Of a DNA stretch of 64,000 bases, positions 46,550 to 56,425 are shown piece by piece. Source of the DNA: Sulfitobacter albidus (GTDB lineage Bacteria > Pseudomonadota > Alphaproteobacteria > Rhodobacterales > Rhodobacteraceae). The notes under the pieces were generated by a model, which saw only the letters and a program-made list of their open reading frames with translations, was not told where the DNA came from and did no database searches. The translations under genes and the position numbers were made by a program. How positions within the stretch are numbered: the stretch's first letter is position 1; every line of letters starts with the position of its first letter. The DNA is taken from assembly GCF_018200035.1 (NCBI RefSeq), contig NZ_CP073581.1, positions 60,001 to 124,000 of the forward strand. The letters run 5' to 3'.

Positions 46550-46606
46550 GGCATTGCACAGGGCGGTCCGCTTTGCCATCTAGATGGCAGCAGCAAGGAT
46601 AAGCCC

Positions 46607-47542
46607 ATGAAAATTGCCTTCCAGATGGACCCCATCGGCGACGTCGATATCAACGCAGACAGCAGCTTCCGCCTGGCCGAGGAAGCGCAGGCGCGCGGTC
46701 ATAGTCTGTTTTTCTACACGCCAGACCATCTTGCCTATCAGGAGGGGCGGATCACGGCGCGCGGTCAGGACATGACTGTGCAGCGCGTGGCAGGCGATCC
46801 GGCGGTGCTGGGCGAGATGCGCGAAGTGGATCTGAGCGATTTTGATGTCGTATGGCTGCGGCAGGATCCGCCGTTCGACATGCATTACATCACGTCGACC
46901 CATCTTCTGGACCGTCTCAAGCAGACGACACTGGTCGTCAACGATCCATTTTGGGTCCGAAACTTTCCCGAAAAGCTGCTGGTGCTGGATTTCCCTGACT
47001 TGACCCCCCCCACCGCCATCGCCCGTGACATCGCCACGCTGCGCGCCTTTCGGGAGCGGCACGGGGATGTCATCCTCAAGCCGCTCTACGGAAATGGGGG
47101 AGCGGGCGTGTTCAAGCTGACCAAGGATGACAGCAACCTCAGCTCACTGCATGAGCTGTTTACCGGGTTCAGCCGGGAGCCATTGATCGTTCAGAAATTC
47201 CTGCCGGATGTGTCCAAGGGCGACAAGCGCGTGATCCTCGTCGACGGGGAAGCCGTCGGTGCGATCAACCGTGTGCCCGCCGCCGGGGAGACGCGGTCGA
47301 ACATGCACGTCGGCGGGCGGCCGGAGAAGGTCGGTCTGACCGCGCGCGATCGCGAGATCTGTGACCGGATTGGCCCGCTTTTGAAAGAGCGTGGGCAAGT
47401 GTTTGTCGGGATCGACGTGATCGGTGATTATCTGACTGAGATCAACGTGACCTCCCCCACCGGTATTCAGGAGCTTGAGCGGTTCGATGGCGTGAACATC
47501 GCGGCCAAGGTGTGGGACGCGATCGAGGCACGGCGCGGATGA
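46607..47542 (+). CDS. gshB: glutathione synthetase
   Basis: 311 aa. The N-terminal [20 protein letters not shown] and the ATP-grasp domain ([68 protein letters not shown]) are those of the proteobacterial enzyme, which joins gamma-glutamylcysteine and glycine. The stop overlaps the next start (ATGA). Confidence 0.96.
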   Translation: MKIAFQMDPIGDVDINADSSFRLAEEAQARGHSLFFYTPDHLAYQEGRITARGQDMTVQRVAGDPAVLGEMREVDLSDFDVVWLRQDPPFDMHYITSTHLLDRLKQTTLVVNDPFWVRNFPEKLLVLDFPDLTPPTAIARDIATLRAFRERHGDVILKPLYGNGGAGVFKLTKDDSNLSSLHELFTGFSREPLIVQKFLPDVSKGDKRVILVDGEAVGAINRVPAAGETRSNMHVGGRPEKVGLTARDREICDRIGPLLKERGQVFVGIDVIGDYLTEINVTSPTGIQELERFDGVNIAAKVWDAIEARRG

Positions 47543-48450
47543 GCCGTCGGCGCGGTCTGCTGAATGGCTGGCTGCGCCGGGTGGAAAAACGGCGTCTGCG
47601 GCGGGGGACTCCGGATCAGCTGCGCCGCGCGCTCGAGGTGGAGGCGCGGGTGTTCTTCTTTGCGCCGCGCGGCACGGTACGGCGCCGCATCTCTTTGAGG
47701 TCTGTGCCCGCGCTGGTGCTTGAGCCCCGTGGGGCGCGCGCGGAGCGGGTATTGTTCTACATTCACGGGGGCGGCTTTGTGTTTGGCAGCCCCGAGACCC
47801 ATCACGCCATGGCCGCCACGCTGGCAGGCATGATTGGCGCGCGGGCTGTTCTGCCGCGCTACCGCCGCGCGCCTGAGCATCCGTACCCCGCCGCCCCGGA
47901 CGACGTGCGTGCGGCCTGGGATGCGCTGATCGCCAGCGGTGTGGACCCCGCGCAGGTCGTGCTGGGCGGGGATAGCGCGGGGGGTGCGCTGGCGTTTGGC
48001 CTTCTGGCTGCGCTGAGCGTCGAGGGGATGGCGTTGCCCGGTGCGGCGTTCGGATTCTCTCCGCTGACCGATCTGACCTACGGCGCAGAGAGTTTGCAGC
48101 GCAACGCGGCGGCGGATGTGTTGCTGCCCGCGGAACGCGTGGATGAATTGGCGCAGACGTTCCTGTGTGGAGCTGATCCGCGCGATCCACGCGTCAGCCC
48201 GATCTTTGGCGCGTTCGGCCCCGAATGCCCCGCTTGGATCACGGTGGGAGATACGGAGATTCTGCAGGACGATGCCCGTGGCCTCGCGGCTGCCCTGCGC
48301 CGGGATGGTGCCGACGTGACGCTGATCGAGGCGCGTGATTGCCCGCATGTCTGGCCGATCTTTCACAATATCCTGCCGGAAGCGCGGGAGACGCTATCGG
48401 CCCTCGCCGCGTGGATCAGGACGCGTCAGGGTTGGGCAGACGAAAGCTGA
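47539..48450 (+). CDS. alpha/beta hydrolase, hormone-sensitive-lipase (esterase) family
   Basis: 303 aa. HSL-family marks: the oxyanion motif HGGGF in [34 protein letters not shown], the nucleophile in [17 protein letters not shown], the acid in [14 protein letters not shown], and a His in DCPHVWPIF. It hydrolyses carboxylic esters; the natural substrate is unknown. Translationally coupled to gshB. The last 35 bp overlap the 3' end of the converging comM gene. Confidence 0.9.
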   Translation: MSRRRGLLNGWLRRVEKRRLRRGTPDQLRRALEVEARVFFFAPRGTVRRRISLRSVPALVLEPRGARAERVLFYIHGGGFVFGSPETHHAMAATLAGMIGARAVLPRYRRAPEHPYPAAPDDVRAAWDALIASGVDPAQVVLGGDSAGGALAFGLLAALSVEGMALPGAAFGFSPLTDLTYGAESLQRNAAADVLLPAERVDELAQTFLCGADPRDPRVSPIFGAFGPECPAWITVGDTEILQDDARGLAAALRRDGADVTLIEARDCPHVWPIFHNILPEARETLSALAAWIRTRQGWADES

Positions 48451-49930
48451 GCGCTTCGGCGATATGCGGTTTGGCCACTGTGCCCGACCCGTCGAGATCG
48501 GCGATGGTGCGCGCAACCCGCAGCACCCGGTGGTAGCCGCGCGCGGAGAGGCCAAACCGCTCGGCCGCGCGGCTGAGCAGATCGCGCCCGTCCGCGTCGG
48601 GGTTGGCCATGCGTTCGAGCGTGTCGCCCTCGGCGTCCGCATTGCAGGTCACACCGTCCATCCCGGCAAAGCGCGCGGCTTGAAGCGCGCGGGCCGTGGC
48701 GACGCGTGCGGCCACGTCCGCCGACCCCTCCCCCGCGGCCGGTAAATCGAGATCGGCGTAGCTGACCGGCGGTATGTCCACGCGCAGGTCGAACCGATCC
48801 ATCAGGGGGCCGGAGATCCGGCCAAGGTAGTCCTCGCCGCAGTGCGGCACGCGGGCGCAGGCGCGGGCCGGGTCGGGAAGATAGCCGCATTTGCAGGGGT
48901 TTGCCGCCGCGATCAGCATGAATTTGCACGGGTATTTTACGTGTGCGTTGGCGCGGGCGACCATGACTTCGCCCGTCTCGATGGGTTGGCGCAGGGTTTC
49001 GAGCACGGTGCGCGGAAACTCGGGGAACTCGTCCATGAAGAGCACGCCGTTGTGGGCCAGCGATGCTTCGCCCGGCTTTGCCTGCCGCCCGCCGCCGATG
49101 ATCGCGGCCATGGATGCCGTGTGGTGCGGCTCGCGAAAGGGGCGCGCGCGGGAGATGCCGCCCGCGTCCAGCAGCCCGGCGATGGAGTGGATCATCGACG
49201 TCTCCAGCGCCTCGACCGCCGTGAGCGGTGGCAGGATCGACGGCAAACGCGCGGCGAGCATGGATTTGCCGGAGCCCGGTGTGCCGATCATCATCAGGTG
49301 GTGTCGCCCGGCGGCGGCGATTTCCAGCGCGCGCTTGCCGCGTTCCTGGCCCTTGACGTCGCGCAGATCGCGTGCGGTGGGCAGGGCTGCAACCTCGCCC
49401 GGTTCCGCCGGTGCCAGTGGCACCTGACCGGTAAAGTGCCGCACCACATCGCCCAGCGTTTGCGCCGCGATGACCTGACAGGCATTGACCCACGCCGCCT
49501 CCGCCCCCGAGCCGAAGGGGCACAGCAGGCTGCGATCCTCGCTTGCGGCGGTCATGGCGGCGGGCAGGGCGCCGGTGACGGGCACAAGCGCCCCGTCGAG
49601 TGACAGCTCACCGAGCGAGACGACCGTTTCCATCACGTCGGCGGGCAGGATTTCGAGGGCGCACAGCAGCGACAGCGCGATGGGCAGATCGAAATGACTG
49701 CCTTCCTTGGGCAGGTCGGCGGGGCTGAGATTGATGGTGATGCGTTTGCTTGGCAGGGCGATGGCAAGCGAGGACAGCGCGGTGCGCACCCGGTCGCGTG
49801 CCTCTGACACGGCCTTGTCCGGCAGGCCCACGATGGAGAACGCGGGCAAGCCGGGGGTGACAGCGCATTGCACTTCGACCGGGCGCGCGTCGACGCCCTG
49901 AAACGCGACGCTGTGCGCGCGTGCGACCAT
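48416..49930 (-). CDS. comM: YifB/ComM family Mg-chelatase-like AAA ATPase
   Basis: 504 aa, full length. A Lon-like N-terminal domain (VARAHSVAFQGVDARPVEV, GLPAFSIVGLPDKAVSEARD) is followed by the AAA domain with Walker A GTPGSGKSMLAARLP, LFMDEFPEFPR (Walker B region) and NPCKCGYL, and a C-terminal lid (GYHRVLRVARTIADLDGS). In naturally competent bacteria ComM is a hexameric helicase aiding branch migration during transformation. Its presence in a non-competent strain is common, so competence should not be assumed. Confidence 0.93.
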   Translation of the reverse strand: MVARAHSVAFQGVDARPVEVQCAVTPGLPAFSIVGLPDKAVSEARDRVRTALSSLAIALPSKRITINLSPADLPKEGSHFDLPIALSLLCALEILPADVMETVVSLGELSLDGALVPVTGALPAAMTAASEDRSLLCPFGSGAEAAWVNACQVIAAQTLGDVVRHFTGQVPLAPAEPGEVAALPTARDLRDVKGQERGKRALEIAAAGRHHLMMIGTPGSGKSMLAARLPSILPPLTAVEALETSMIHSIAGLLDAGGISRARPFREPHHTASMAAIIGGGRQAKPGEASLAHNGVLFMDEFPEFPRTVLETLRQPIETGEVMVARANAHVKYPCKFMLIAAANPCKCGYLPDPARACARVPHCGEDYLGRISGPLMDRFDLRVDIPPVSYADLDLPAAGEGSADVAARVATARALQAARFAGMDGVTCNADAEGDTLERMANPDADGRDLLSRAAERFGLSARGYHRVLRVARTIADLDGSGTVAKPHIAEALSFRLPNPDAS

Positions 49931-49998
49931 GTGAGAGCCTCCCTGATCCGGCGGCGTTAACCATGGCGCAGGGAATCTTTAAGAAAGGTTAACGGACG

Positions 49999-50676
49999 TC
50001 AGGCAGGCCAGGGATCGGCGGCGCCGGCGGGTGGATAGGGGAAGGGATCGTAGGTTTGCGTCAACCCGTCGGCCCGCCACGCGACAAAGGCGGGATCGGT
50101 GATGGTTGTCTCGCAATACCGGCGCGCGGCGTCCGAGATGGGCAGGTTGTATCCGATCATCCGGGCGCAAACCGGCGCGTAGAACGCATCGGCCAGCGTA
50201 TACTCGCCAAAGAGCCACGGACCGGATCCGGCCATTTTCCGCGCGCTGGCCCAAAGGGTTTCAATCCGCGCAAGATCCGCCCACACAGCGTCCGAGGGCG
50301 CAAAATCACGATCGACATGGGCCAGTTGCATCGGGCAGGCGCCCCGCAGCGCGGTGAACCCCGCGGCCATTTCCGCGCAGAGCCAGCGGGCATGGGCGCG
50401 CCGGGCGGGATCCGTGGGCCACAGGCCCGCGTCGGGGTGACGCTCTGCCAGGGTTTCGGCCATGGCCATGGTTTCCGCCACGACGATCCCGTCGGGGGTG
50501 CGCAGCGTCGGGACCGTGCGCGCAGGCGCCAGATGCGCCAGATCGGCGGCTGTCGTCCCGGCGTAAAGGCCGACGAGGTGTTCGTTGAAGGGCAGGCCGA
50601 ATTTTTCCAGCATCAGCCACCCGCGCAAGGACCAGCTGGAGAAGAGCCGGTCACCGATATAAAGATCATAGGTCAT
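49999..50676 (-). CDS. glutathione S-transferase family protein
   Basis: 225 aa. Thioredoxin-like N-terminal domain (YDLYIGDRLFSSWSLRGWLM, with Ser in place of Cys/Tyr at the active site) and ARTVPTLRTPDGIVVAETMA as the glutathione-binding loop, then an all-helical C-terminal domain (FGEYTLADAFYAPVCARM). It is a stand-alone gene. Substrate unknown. Confidence 0.88.
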   Translation of the reverse strand: MTYDLYIGDRLFSSWSLRGWLMLEKFGLPFNEHLVGLYAGTTAADLAHLAPARTVPTLRTPDGIVVAETMAMAETLAERHPDAGLWPTDPARRAHARWLCAEMAAGFTALRGACPMQLAHVDRDFAPSDAVWADLARIETLWASARKMAGSGPWLFGEYTLADAFYAPVCARMIGYNLPISDAARRYCETTITDPAFVAWRADGLTQTYDPFPYPPAGAADPWPA

Positions 50677-50734
50677 GGCGTGACCCTACGCAGAGGCCGG
50701 ACGCGCGACAAATTCAATTTTGCGCCGGGTGGGA

Positions 50735-51316
50735 TCACGCGACGTGATTGATCCGCTCGACGCGCCAGTCCCCCGCGTCATGCGCGACCGTCGTGATCGA
50801 GATATTGTCGATCTTGTGCGCCATCGCTTCATAGGCGGTCACACCGAGGGCGCGTTGCACCTGCGTCAGCACGACGCCGAAATGCGCGACGGCGATGATA
50901 TGGCTATCGGGATGCGCAGCGTTGAGCCGGTCGACGACCGCATCGACACGGGCGCGCGTCTGGTTCCACGATTCCCCCTCGGGCGCCTGAACATCGCCCG
51001 GCTTTTCCCAGAAATCGCGGCTGAGCCGGGGATCACGGGCGGCGACGGCATCAAAGCGCATGCCGTCCCACACGCCAAAGTCGATTTCGCGCAGATCCGC
51101 CGTGTCGGGCAGGCGGGTGTGCGAGGGGCCGGCCAGCGCATCCGCCGTGTCGCGTGCGCGGATCAGATCCGAAGAGATCAGCAGCGCACGGCCGGGCAGC
51201 GCGGCGCGCACCCGCGCGAGGAAGGCAGTATCGCTGAGATCTGCGGGCACATCGCGCCAGCCGACAAAGGTTTTTTCGTGGGTCGGGCCGTGACGCACCC
51301 AGTGCCAGACGGTCAT
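50735..51316 (-). CDS. histidine phosphatase family protein, possibly alpha-ribazole phosphatase
   Basis: 193 aa. The phosphoglycerate-mutase-like active site is intact: the RHG motif in HWVRHGPTHEKTFVGW, SSDLIRARDTADAL, LREIDFGVWDGM, and HFGVVLTQVQRA. The start overlaps the cobU stop (ATGA), so the two are translated together. That context favours a CobC-like role, removing phosphate from alpha-ribazole 5'-phosphate in cobalamin assembly, but the sequence alone fits other phosphatases. Confidence 0.8.
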   Translation of the reverse strand: MTVWHWVRHGPTHEKTFVGWRDVPADLSDTAFLARVRAALPGRALLISSDLIRARDTADALAGPSHTRLPDTADLREIDFGVWDGMRFDAVAARDPRLSRDFWEKPGDVQAPEGESWNQTRARVDAVVDRLNAAHPDSHIIAVAHFGVVLTQVQRALGVTAYEAMAHKIDNISITTVAHDAGDWRVERINHVA

Positions 51317-51833
51317 GGCAGGTCTCCTTTCAGGACGACGGGCAATCCCGCGACGATCATCACCGCCAGATCGGCTTCGGCGGCGAGCGCGATGTTGAGC
51401 CGGCCCTGCGCCTCGCGGAACTGCCGGGCAAGGCGATTGTCCGGCACGATGCCGTGGCCAACCTCGTTAGAGACGACGACCCAGGGCGCGGGGCAGGCCC
51501 GCAGCGCGTCGATCAGCGTGTCTTGCGCCGCCGCCAGATCGTTTTCAGCCAGCAGATGATTGGTCAGCCACATGGTCGCGCAATCAACCAGAACGGGCGA
51601 CTCGGGGGGATATTTTCAAGAATTGGCGCGAGGTCAAACGCCGCTTCATGGGTGGTCCAGCGGGCGTCGCGGCGGTCTTTATGCACTTTAACCCGAAAAA
51701 AAGTCTCGTCGTCCTGAATGGTGCTCGTCGCGACGTAATTTGCCGTTATGCTATTGTTAAGAATTACGTTTTCCGCCCATACCGATTTGCCCGAGGCGGC
51801 GCCCCCTAACACGAAAGTTCCTTTCGACAACAT
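51313..51833 (-). pseudogene. cobU: adenosylcobinamide kinase/guanylyltransferase CobU, apparently frameshifted
   Basis: From MLSKGTFVLGG at 51833 the P-loop GGAASGKSVWAE, YVATSTIQDDETFFRVKVHK and WTTHEAAFDLAPILENIPP are in one frame. The rest, from MWLTNHLLAENDLAAAQDT through VVVSNEVGHGIVPDNRLARQ and ADLAVMIVAGLPVVLKG, is in another. The break is at a run of six C in the gene (51604-51609). One added C gives NIPPESPVLVDCATMWLTNH, the usual CobU sequence. The enzyme phosphorylates and then activates adenosylcobinamide with GTP in the cobalamin pathway. An identical type of defect in other genes points to sequence error. Confidence 0.87.
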
Positions 51834-51843
51834 TTCTCGTAAC

Positions 51844-51879
51844 CTTTCGTGAACCTTTGTGCATTTTCGTGCGTATACT
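51844..51879 (+). promoter_or_regulatory. possible rpoH-type promoter with inverted repeat
   Basis: TGAACC (51850-51855) and TATACT (51874-51879) are 18 bp apart in the 93-bp gap between the divergent cobU and sigma-factor starts. CTTTCGTG at 51844-51851 is the inverse of CACGAAAG at 51810-51817, a possible operator overlapping the upstream element. Weak evidence. Confidence 0.3.
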
Positions 51880-51926
51880 CCGTAATTGATCACCATAAGG
51901 TGGCACTCAACCTCAGGGGAAGCGAC

Positions 51927-52805
51927 ATGGCGATAGGAACGGCGCAAGATTTTTCGCTGACACGGACAGCGATGAAGGCGGAACTACTGGATGCGGAGAC
52001 GGAGCTCAAGCTTGCCTACGCCTGGCGGGATGAGCGATGCGAGCAGAGCCTGCATCGTTTGATCACCGCCTACATGCGGTTGGCAATCTCCATGGCTTCG
52101 AAATTCAAACGCTACGGCGCCCCGATGAACGATCTGATCCAGGAGGCCGGGCTGGGCCTGATGAAAGCCGCCGATAAATTCGACCCCGATCGCGGCGTTC
52201 GGTTTTCGACCTATGCAGTGTGGTGGATCAAGGCATCGATCCAGGATCACGTGATGCGCAATTGGTCGATGGTGCGCACCGGCTCGACATCGTCGCAGAA
52301 ATCCCTGTTTTTCAACATGCGCCGGGTTCAGGCGCGGCTGGAGCGGGAAGCCGCCGCGGTAGGTGAGACCCTCGACAAGCACCAGCTGCGGCAGATGATC
52401 TCGACAGAGATCGGCGTACCGCTGCACGATGTCGAGATGATGGAAGGGCGCCTTTCTGGGTCCGACTATTCGCTGAACGCGACCCAGTCGACAGAGGACG
52501 AGGGCCGCGAGTGGATCGACGCGCTGGAAGACGACAGTGCGCAGGCCGCCGAGCGCGTCGAGGACAGCCACGATACGGAAAAGCTGCGTGGCTGGCTGGT
52601 GGCGGCGCTGTCCGATCTGAACGATCGCGAGCAGTTCATCGTCCGCGAACGCAAGCTGCGCGATCAGCCCCGCACGCTTGAAAGCCTCGGGCAGGAGTTG
52701 AGCCTGAGCAAGGAGCGGGTGCGCCAGTTGGAAGCGGCGGCGTTCGGCAAGATGCGCAAATCGCTTGAGATGCAGTCGCAAGAGGTGTTCCATTTCCTCG
52801 GATGA
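51927..52805 (+). CDS. rpoH: RNA polymerase sigma factor, RpoH (sigma-32) family
   Basis: 292 aa from MAIGTAQDFSLTRTAM at 51927, preceded by AGGGGAAG. Sigma-70 region 2 is clear (YGAPMNDLIQEAGLGLMKAA, RFSTYAVWWIKASIQDHVMR), and the RpoH box appears as QKSLFFNMRRVQARL. Region 4 is ALSDLNDREQFIVRERKLRD with ESLGQELSLSKERVRQLE. Rhodobacterales commonly have two RpoH paralogues, one heat-shock and one tied to singlet-oxygen response; which this is cannot be fixed from sequence alone, though the QKSLFFNMRR box form reminds me of the second type. The stop overlaps the chaN-like start (ATGA). Confidence 0.88.
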   Translation: MAIGTAQDFSLTRTAMKAELLDAETELKLAYAWRDERCEQSLHRLITAYMRLAISMASKFKRYGAPMNDLIQEAGLGLMKAADKFDPDRGVRFSTYAVWWIKASIQDHVMRNWSMVRTGSTSSQKSLFFNMRRVQARLEREAAAVGETLDKHQLRQMISTEIGVPLHDVEMMEGRLSGSDYSLNATQSTEDEGREWIDALEDDSAQAAERVEDSHDTEKLRGWLVAALSDLNDREQFIVRERKLRDQPRTLESLGQELSLSKERVRQLEAAAFGKMRKSLEMQSQEVFHFLG

Positions 52806-53611
52806 AGACGGGTAGCGGTTTTTTGAGATTTGGCGCGGTCCTTGGGGCCGCGCTTTTCTTTGCGCAGACGCTGTTGGCCGAGGTGCCGGCGACCGCGCGC
52901 GCGGCTGATATCGTTTTCCTGGGCGAACAGCACGACAATCCCGACCACCATGCGCGGCAGGCTGAATGGGTGGCGGCCCTTGCGCCGCGCGCGCTGGTGT
53001 TTGAAATGCTCACGCCCCGGCAGGCGCAGCGCGGCGCCCGCGAGGACCGTGCGGATGCGCGCGCACTGGAGGGCGCATTGGAGTGGGAATCGTCGGGCTG
53101 GCCCGATTTTGCGATGTATCATCCGATATTCCGCGCCGCGCCGGATGCCGCGCTCTACGGGGCGGGTGTGCCGCGTGCGCAGGTGCGACGCGCGCTGGAA
53201 CGGCCTCTCGCCGAAAACCCGCTATCGGCGCGCTATGGGCTGGATCGCCCGGCCCCGCAGGCCGAGCAGGCGCAGCGCGAGGCCGGGCAGGACGCGGCGC
53301 ATTGCGGGATGCTTCCGGCAGAAATGCTGCCCGTGATGGTGGACGCGCAACGTCTGCGTGACATGACGCTTGCCGATGCCGCGCTGCGCGCGCTCGATGA
53401 GACGGGCGGTCCGGTGGTGGTGATTACGGGCAACGGTCACGCCCGGCTTGATTGGGGCGCGCCTGCGCTGGTGGTCCGTGCGGCGCCCGAAGTGTCGGTA
53501 TTCTCGCTCTTGCAGGGGGAGGCTGGCGGCACGCCGCCGGGGGGCGGATCGCTGACGTTGGATGCGCCCGCGCCCGCCAGCGGCGATCCCTGCGCGGCCT
53601 TTCGCGACTGA
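52802..53611 (+). CDS. ChaN family (heme-binding, TIKI-superfamily) protein
   Basis: 269 aa with a signal peptide (RFGAVLGAALFFAQTLLAE, ~residues 9-27). The ChaN domain follows: ADIVFLGEQHDNPDHHARQA, ALVFEMLTPRQAQRG, WPDFAMYHPIFRAAPDAALY, and a C-terminal VVVITGNGHARLDWGAP. The family includes heme-binding lipoproteins linked to iron uptake, but lacks a lipobox here. Its translational coupling to a stress-type sigma factor is noteworthy. The last ~60 residues are Gly/Pro/Ala-rich. Confidence 0.82.
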   Translation: MKTGSGFLRFGAVLGAALFFAQTLLAEVPATARAADIVFLGEQHDNPDHHARQAEWVAALAPRALVFEMLTPRQAQRGAREDRADARALEGALEWESSGWPDFAMYHPIFRAAPDAALYGAGVPRAQVRRALERPLAENPLSARYGLDRPAPQAEQAQREAGQDAAHCGMLPAEMLPVMVDAQRLRDMTLADAALRALDETGGPVVVITGNGHARLDWGAPALVVRAAPEVSVFSLLQGEAGGTPPGGGSLTLDAPAPASGDPCAAFRD

Positions 53612-53674
53612 CAGCACTGGCGCGCCTTGCACGCTCTGCCTATGCTGCGCGCAAATTGGGCGAAGGGGCACGAT

Positions 53675-54871
53675 ATGCTGGCTGGCAAACATGTTCTGCT
53701 GATTATCGGCGGCGGGATCGCGGCGTTCAAATCGCTGGATCTGATCCGGCGTCTGCGCGAACGCGGCGCCACGGTAACGCCGGTGCTGACGCGCGCGGGC
53801 GAGGAGTTCGTCACGCCCCTATCCGTCTCTGCTCTGGCCGGGACGAAGGTGTTTCGCGATCTCTTTGATCTGGGTGATGAGGCGGAGATGGGCCATATCC
53901 AGCTGAGCCGCGTGGCCGATCTGGTCGTCGTGGCCCCGGCGACCGCCGATCTGATGGCCAAGATGGCGCAGGGGCACGCGAATGATCTGGCCTCTACCCT
54001 GTTGCTGGCGACGGACACGCCCGTGCTGATCGCCCCGGCGATGAACGTGCGGATGTGGGAGCACGCGGCCACCCAGCGCAACCTTGCGACGCTGCAGGGG
54101 GACGGCATCGCCGTGGTGGGGCCCAATGAGGGCGATATGGCCTGCGGGGAATACGGCCCCGGACGGATGGCGGAACCGCTGGAGATCGTGGCGGCGATCG
54201 AGGCGCGGCTGGCCGATGGGCCGCTGAAGGGCAAGCGGGTGCTTGTCACCTCGGGCCCCACGCATGAGCCGATTGATCCCGTGCGCTATATCGCCAATCG
54301 GTCGTCCGGCGCGCAGGGGACGGCGGTGGCGCGGGCGTTGGCGGCGCTGGGCGCGCGGGTGGTGTTCATCACCGGCCCGGCGGATGTGCCTCCGCCCGAA
54401 GGGGTTGAGGTGGTGCGCGTGCAGACTGCCCGCGAGATGCAGGCGGCGGTCGCGGCCGCGTTGCCCGTGGATGCCGGTGTCTTTGCCGCCGCCGTGGCCG
54501 ATTGGCACGTGGCCACCGCCACGGACCGCAAGCTGAAAAAATCAAAGGACGGTTTGCCGACGCTCGCGTTTGCGGAGAACCCGGATATCCTGCGCGAGGT
54601 CAGCCAGCGCGCGGAGGGCCGACCCGCTCTGGTTGTAGGTTTTGCCGCCGAGACCGATGACGTGATCGAAAACGCCACCGCCAAGCGGCTGCGCAAGGGG
54701 TGTGACTGGATCGTGGCAAATGATGTCTCTCCCGCGACGGGGATCATGGGCGGGGCGGAGAATGCCGTGACGCTGATCACCGACGCCGGGGCGGAGACGT
54801 GGCCGCGCATGGCCAAGGACGCCGTCGCGCGCAAGCTGGCCGAGCGGATCGCGCAGGCGCTGGTCGGGTGA
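53675..54871 (+). CDS. coaBC: bifunctional phosphopantothenoylcysteine decarboxylase/synthase
   Basis: 398 aa from [20 protein letters not shown]. The CoaC flavoprotein half (1-~180) has [16 protein letters not shown] and the catalytic Cys region in [16 protein letters not shown]. The CoaB half (from ~185) has [35 protein letters not shown], and the Lys-rich loop [13 protein letters not shown]. Together they make 4'-phosphopantetheine for coenzyme A. The stop overlaps the dut start (GTGA). Confidence 0.94.
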   Translation: MLAGKHVLLIIGGGIAAFKSLDLIRRLRERGATVTPVLTRAGEEFVTPLSVSALAGTKVFRDLFDLGDEAEMGHIQLSRVADLVVVAPATADLMAKMAQGHANDLASTLLLATDTPVLIAPAMNVRMWEHAATQRNLATLQGDGIAVVGPNEGDMACGEYGPGRMAEPLEIVAAIEARLADGPLKGKRVLVTSGPTHEPIDPVRYIANRSSGAQGTAVARALAALGARVVFITGPADVPPPEGVEVVRVQTAREMQAAVAAALPVDAGVFAAAVADWHVATATDRKLKKSKDGLPTLAFAENPDILREVSQRAEGRPALVVGFAAETDDVIENATAKRLRKGCDWIVANDVSPATGIMGGAENAVTLITDAGAETWPRMAKDAVARKLAERIAQALVG

Positions 54872-55329
54872 GCGGCCCCGTGGTGCGGCTGATGTGGGAG
54901 GAGGGGGCCGACCGGTCGCTGGAGCTTCCCGCCTATGCAACGTCCCAGGCGGCGGGTGCGGATCTGCGCGCCAACCTGCCTGACAGGACGGCGATCACGC
55001 TGGCACCGGGGCAACGCGCGCTGGTGCCCACCGGTCTGCGGATCGCGCTGCCCGAGGGGTGGGAGGCGCAGATCCGGCCCCGCTCGGGCCTTGCGCTGCA
55101 ACACGGGATCACACTGCCCAACAGCCCCGGCACCATCGACGCCGATTACCGTGGACCGCTGGGGGTGATCGTGATGAACGCGGGCGATGCGACGTTTCGC
55201 ATCACCCACGGCATGCGCATCGCGCAGATGGTGGTCGCGCCGGCGCCGCAGGCTAGCTTTGCCCTTGTGGAGGCGCTGGATGAGACGGCGCGGGGCGCGG
55301 GCGGCTTTGGCTCGACCGGAACGGAGTAG
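54868..55329 (+). CDS. dut: dUTP diphosphatase
   Basis: 153 aa from a GTG coupled to coaBC. All five dUTPase motifs are visible: [51 protein letters not shown] and GAGGFGSTG. It splits dUTP to dUMP, keeping uracil out of DNA. coaBC-dut-moeB-like is a recurring Rhodobacterales order. Confidence 0.95.
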   Translation: MSGPVVRLMWEEGADRSLELPAYATSQAAGADLRANLPDRTAITLAPGQRALVPTGLRIALPEGWEAQIRPRSGLALQHGITLPNSPGTIDADYRGPLGVIVMNAGDATFRITHGMRIAQMVVAPAPQASFALVEALDETARGAGGFGSTGTE

Positions 55330-55331
55330 CG

Positions 55332-56393
55332 ATGCTGGTATTGATCTTGGCCGGGGTGATCTGGGGCCTTGGCGTGGCGATGGGCACGCCAAGGCCTGCG
55401 CGGTGGACGATGATCGGTCTGTTGCTGGTGGCCGTGATCGCCCTGAACCTCGTACTGCCGGAGGGCAACCCGCTGCGCGCGGCGACCGGTGGGTCGGCGG
55501 CGCCGTGGTTGATCCTTGCGGGGCTGGGTGGTGCCGTCTGGGGGTATTCGCGCGTGATCCGTGGGGTCAGGGAGCGCACCGGCGTCGATGTGCGCGCGCC
55601 TGTCCTGCCGGCCGGGCAGCCCGACCGTTTTTCCGATGTCGAGCTGAACCGTTACGCGCGGCACATCGCGCTGCGCGAGGTGGGCGGCGCGGGTCAAAAG
55701 GCGCTCAAGGATGCGTCCGTGCTGGTGATCGGGGCCGGGGGCCTTGGCGCGCCGGTGCTGCAATACCTCGCGGCGGCGGGGGTGGGCACGATTGGCGTGA
55801 TCGATGCGGATACGGTGGAGAATACGAACCTGCACCGGCAGGTGATCCACCGCGACGATGCCATCGGAATGCCCAAGGTGTTCTCGGCGCAGCGCGAGAT
55901 GGAGGCGCAAAACCCCTTTGTCATGGTGCGCCCCTATAATCGCAGGTTCGACGACAGCATCGCGCCTGAGTTGGTGGCGGAATACGATCTGGTGCTCGAC
56001 GGGACGGATAATTTTGACACGCGCTATCTGGTCAATGCGACCTGCGTCGCGGCGCGCGTGCCGCTGATATCCGGCGCGCTGACCCAGTGGGAGGGGCAGC
56101 TGAGCGTGTTCGATCCTGCGGGCGATGCGCCCTGCTATTCTTGTGTCTTTCCGCAAGCGCCCGAACCGGGTCTGGTGCCCTCCTGCGCGGAGGCGGGGGT
56201 GATCGGGCCCTTGCCCGGTATCGTTGGATCCATGATGGCGCTGGAGGCGATCAAGGTGCTGACGGGCGCTGGCACGCCGCTACGCGGTCAGATGCTGATC
56301 GTTGATGCGCTCCACGGCGAGAACCGCACGATCGGCATTACCCGGCGGCCCGATTGCACGACCTGCGGCACCCCCGTTGCGCAGGGCGCCTGA
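55332..56393 (+). CDS. moeB: HesA/MoeB/ThiF family adenylyltransferase with N-terminal membrane segments
   Basis: 353 aa. Two or three hydrophobic stretches come first (MLVLILAGVIWGLGVAMGTP, WTMIGLLLVAVIALNLVLP, WLILAGLGGAVWGYSRV). Then comes the E1-like domain: RYARHIALREVGGAGQKALK, ATP-binding VIGAGGLGAPVLQYLAAAGV, NTNLHRQVIHRDDA, and LVLDGTDNFDTRYLVN. Zinc-binding Cys pairs are CYSC and CTTC near the end. MoeB activates the MoaD C-terminus in molybdopterin synthesis; without moaD/moaE nearby a ThiF-like role remains possible. The membrane-anchored start is unlike E. coli MoeB. Confidence 0.85.
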   Translation: MLVLILAGVIWGLGVAMGTPRPARWTMIGLLLVAVIALNLVLPEGNPLRAATGGSAAPWLILAGLGGAVWGYSRVIRGVRERTGVDVRAPVLPAGQPDRFSDVELNRYARHIALREVGGAGQKALKDASVLVIGAGGLGAPVLQYLAAAGVGTIGVIDADTVENTNLHRQVIHRDDAIGMPKVFSAQREMEAQNPFVMVRPYNRRFDDSIAPELVAEYDLVLDGTDNFDTRYLVNATCVAARVPLISGALTQWEGQLSVFDPAGDAPCYSCVFPQAPEPGLVPSCAEAGVIGPLPGIVGSMMALEAIKVLTGAGTPLRGQMLIVDALHGENRTIGITRRPDCTTCGTPVAQGA

Positions 56394-56425
56394 CGGCTTA
56401 GGTTGAGGGCAAAGGAGATCTGCCC

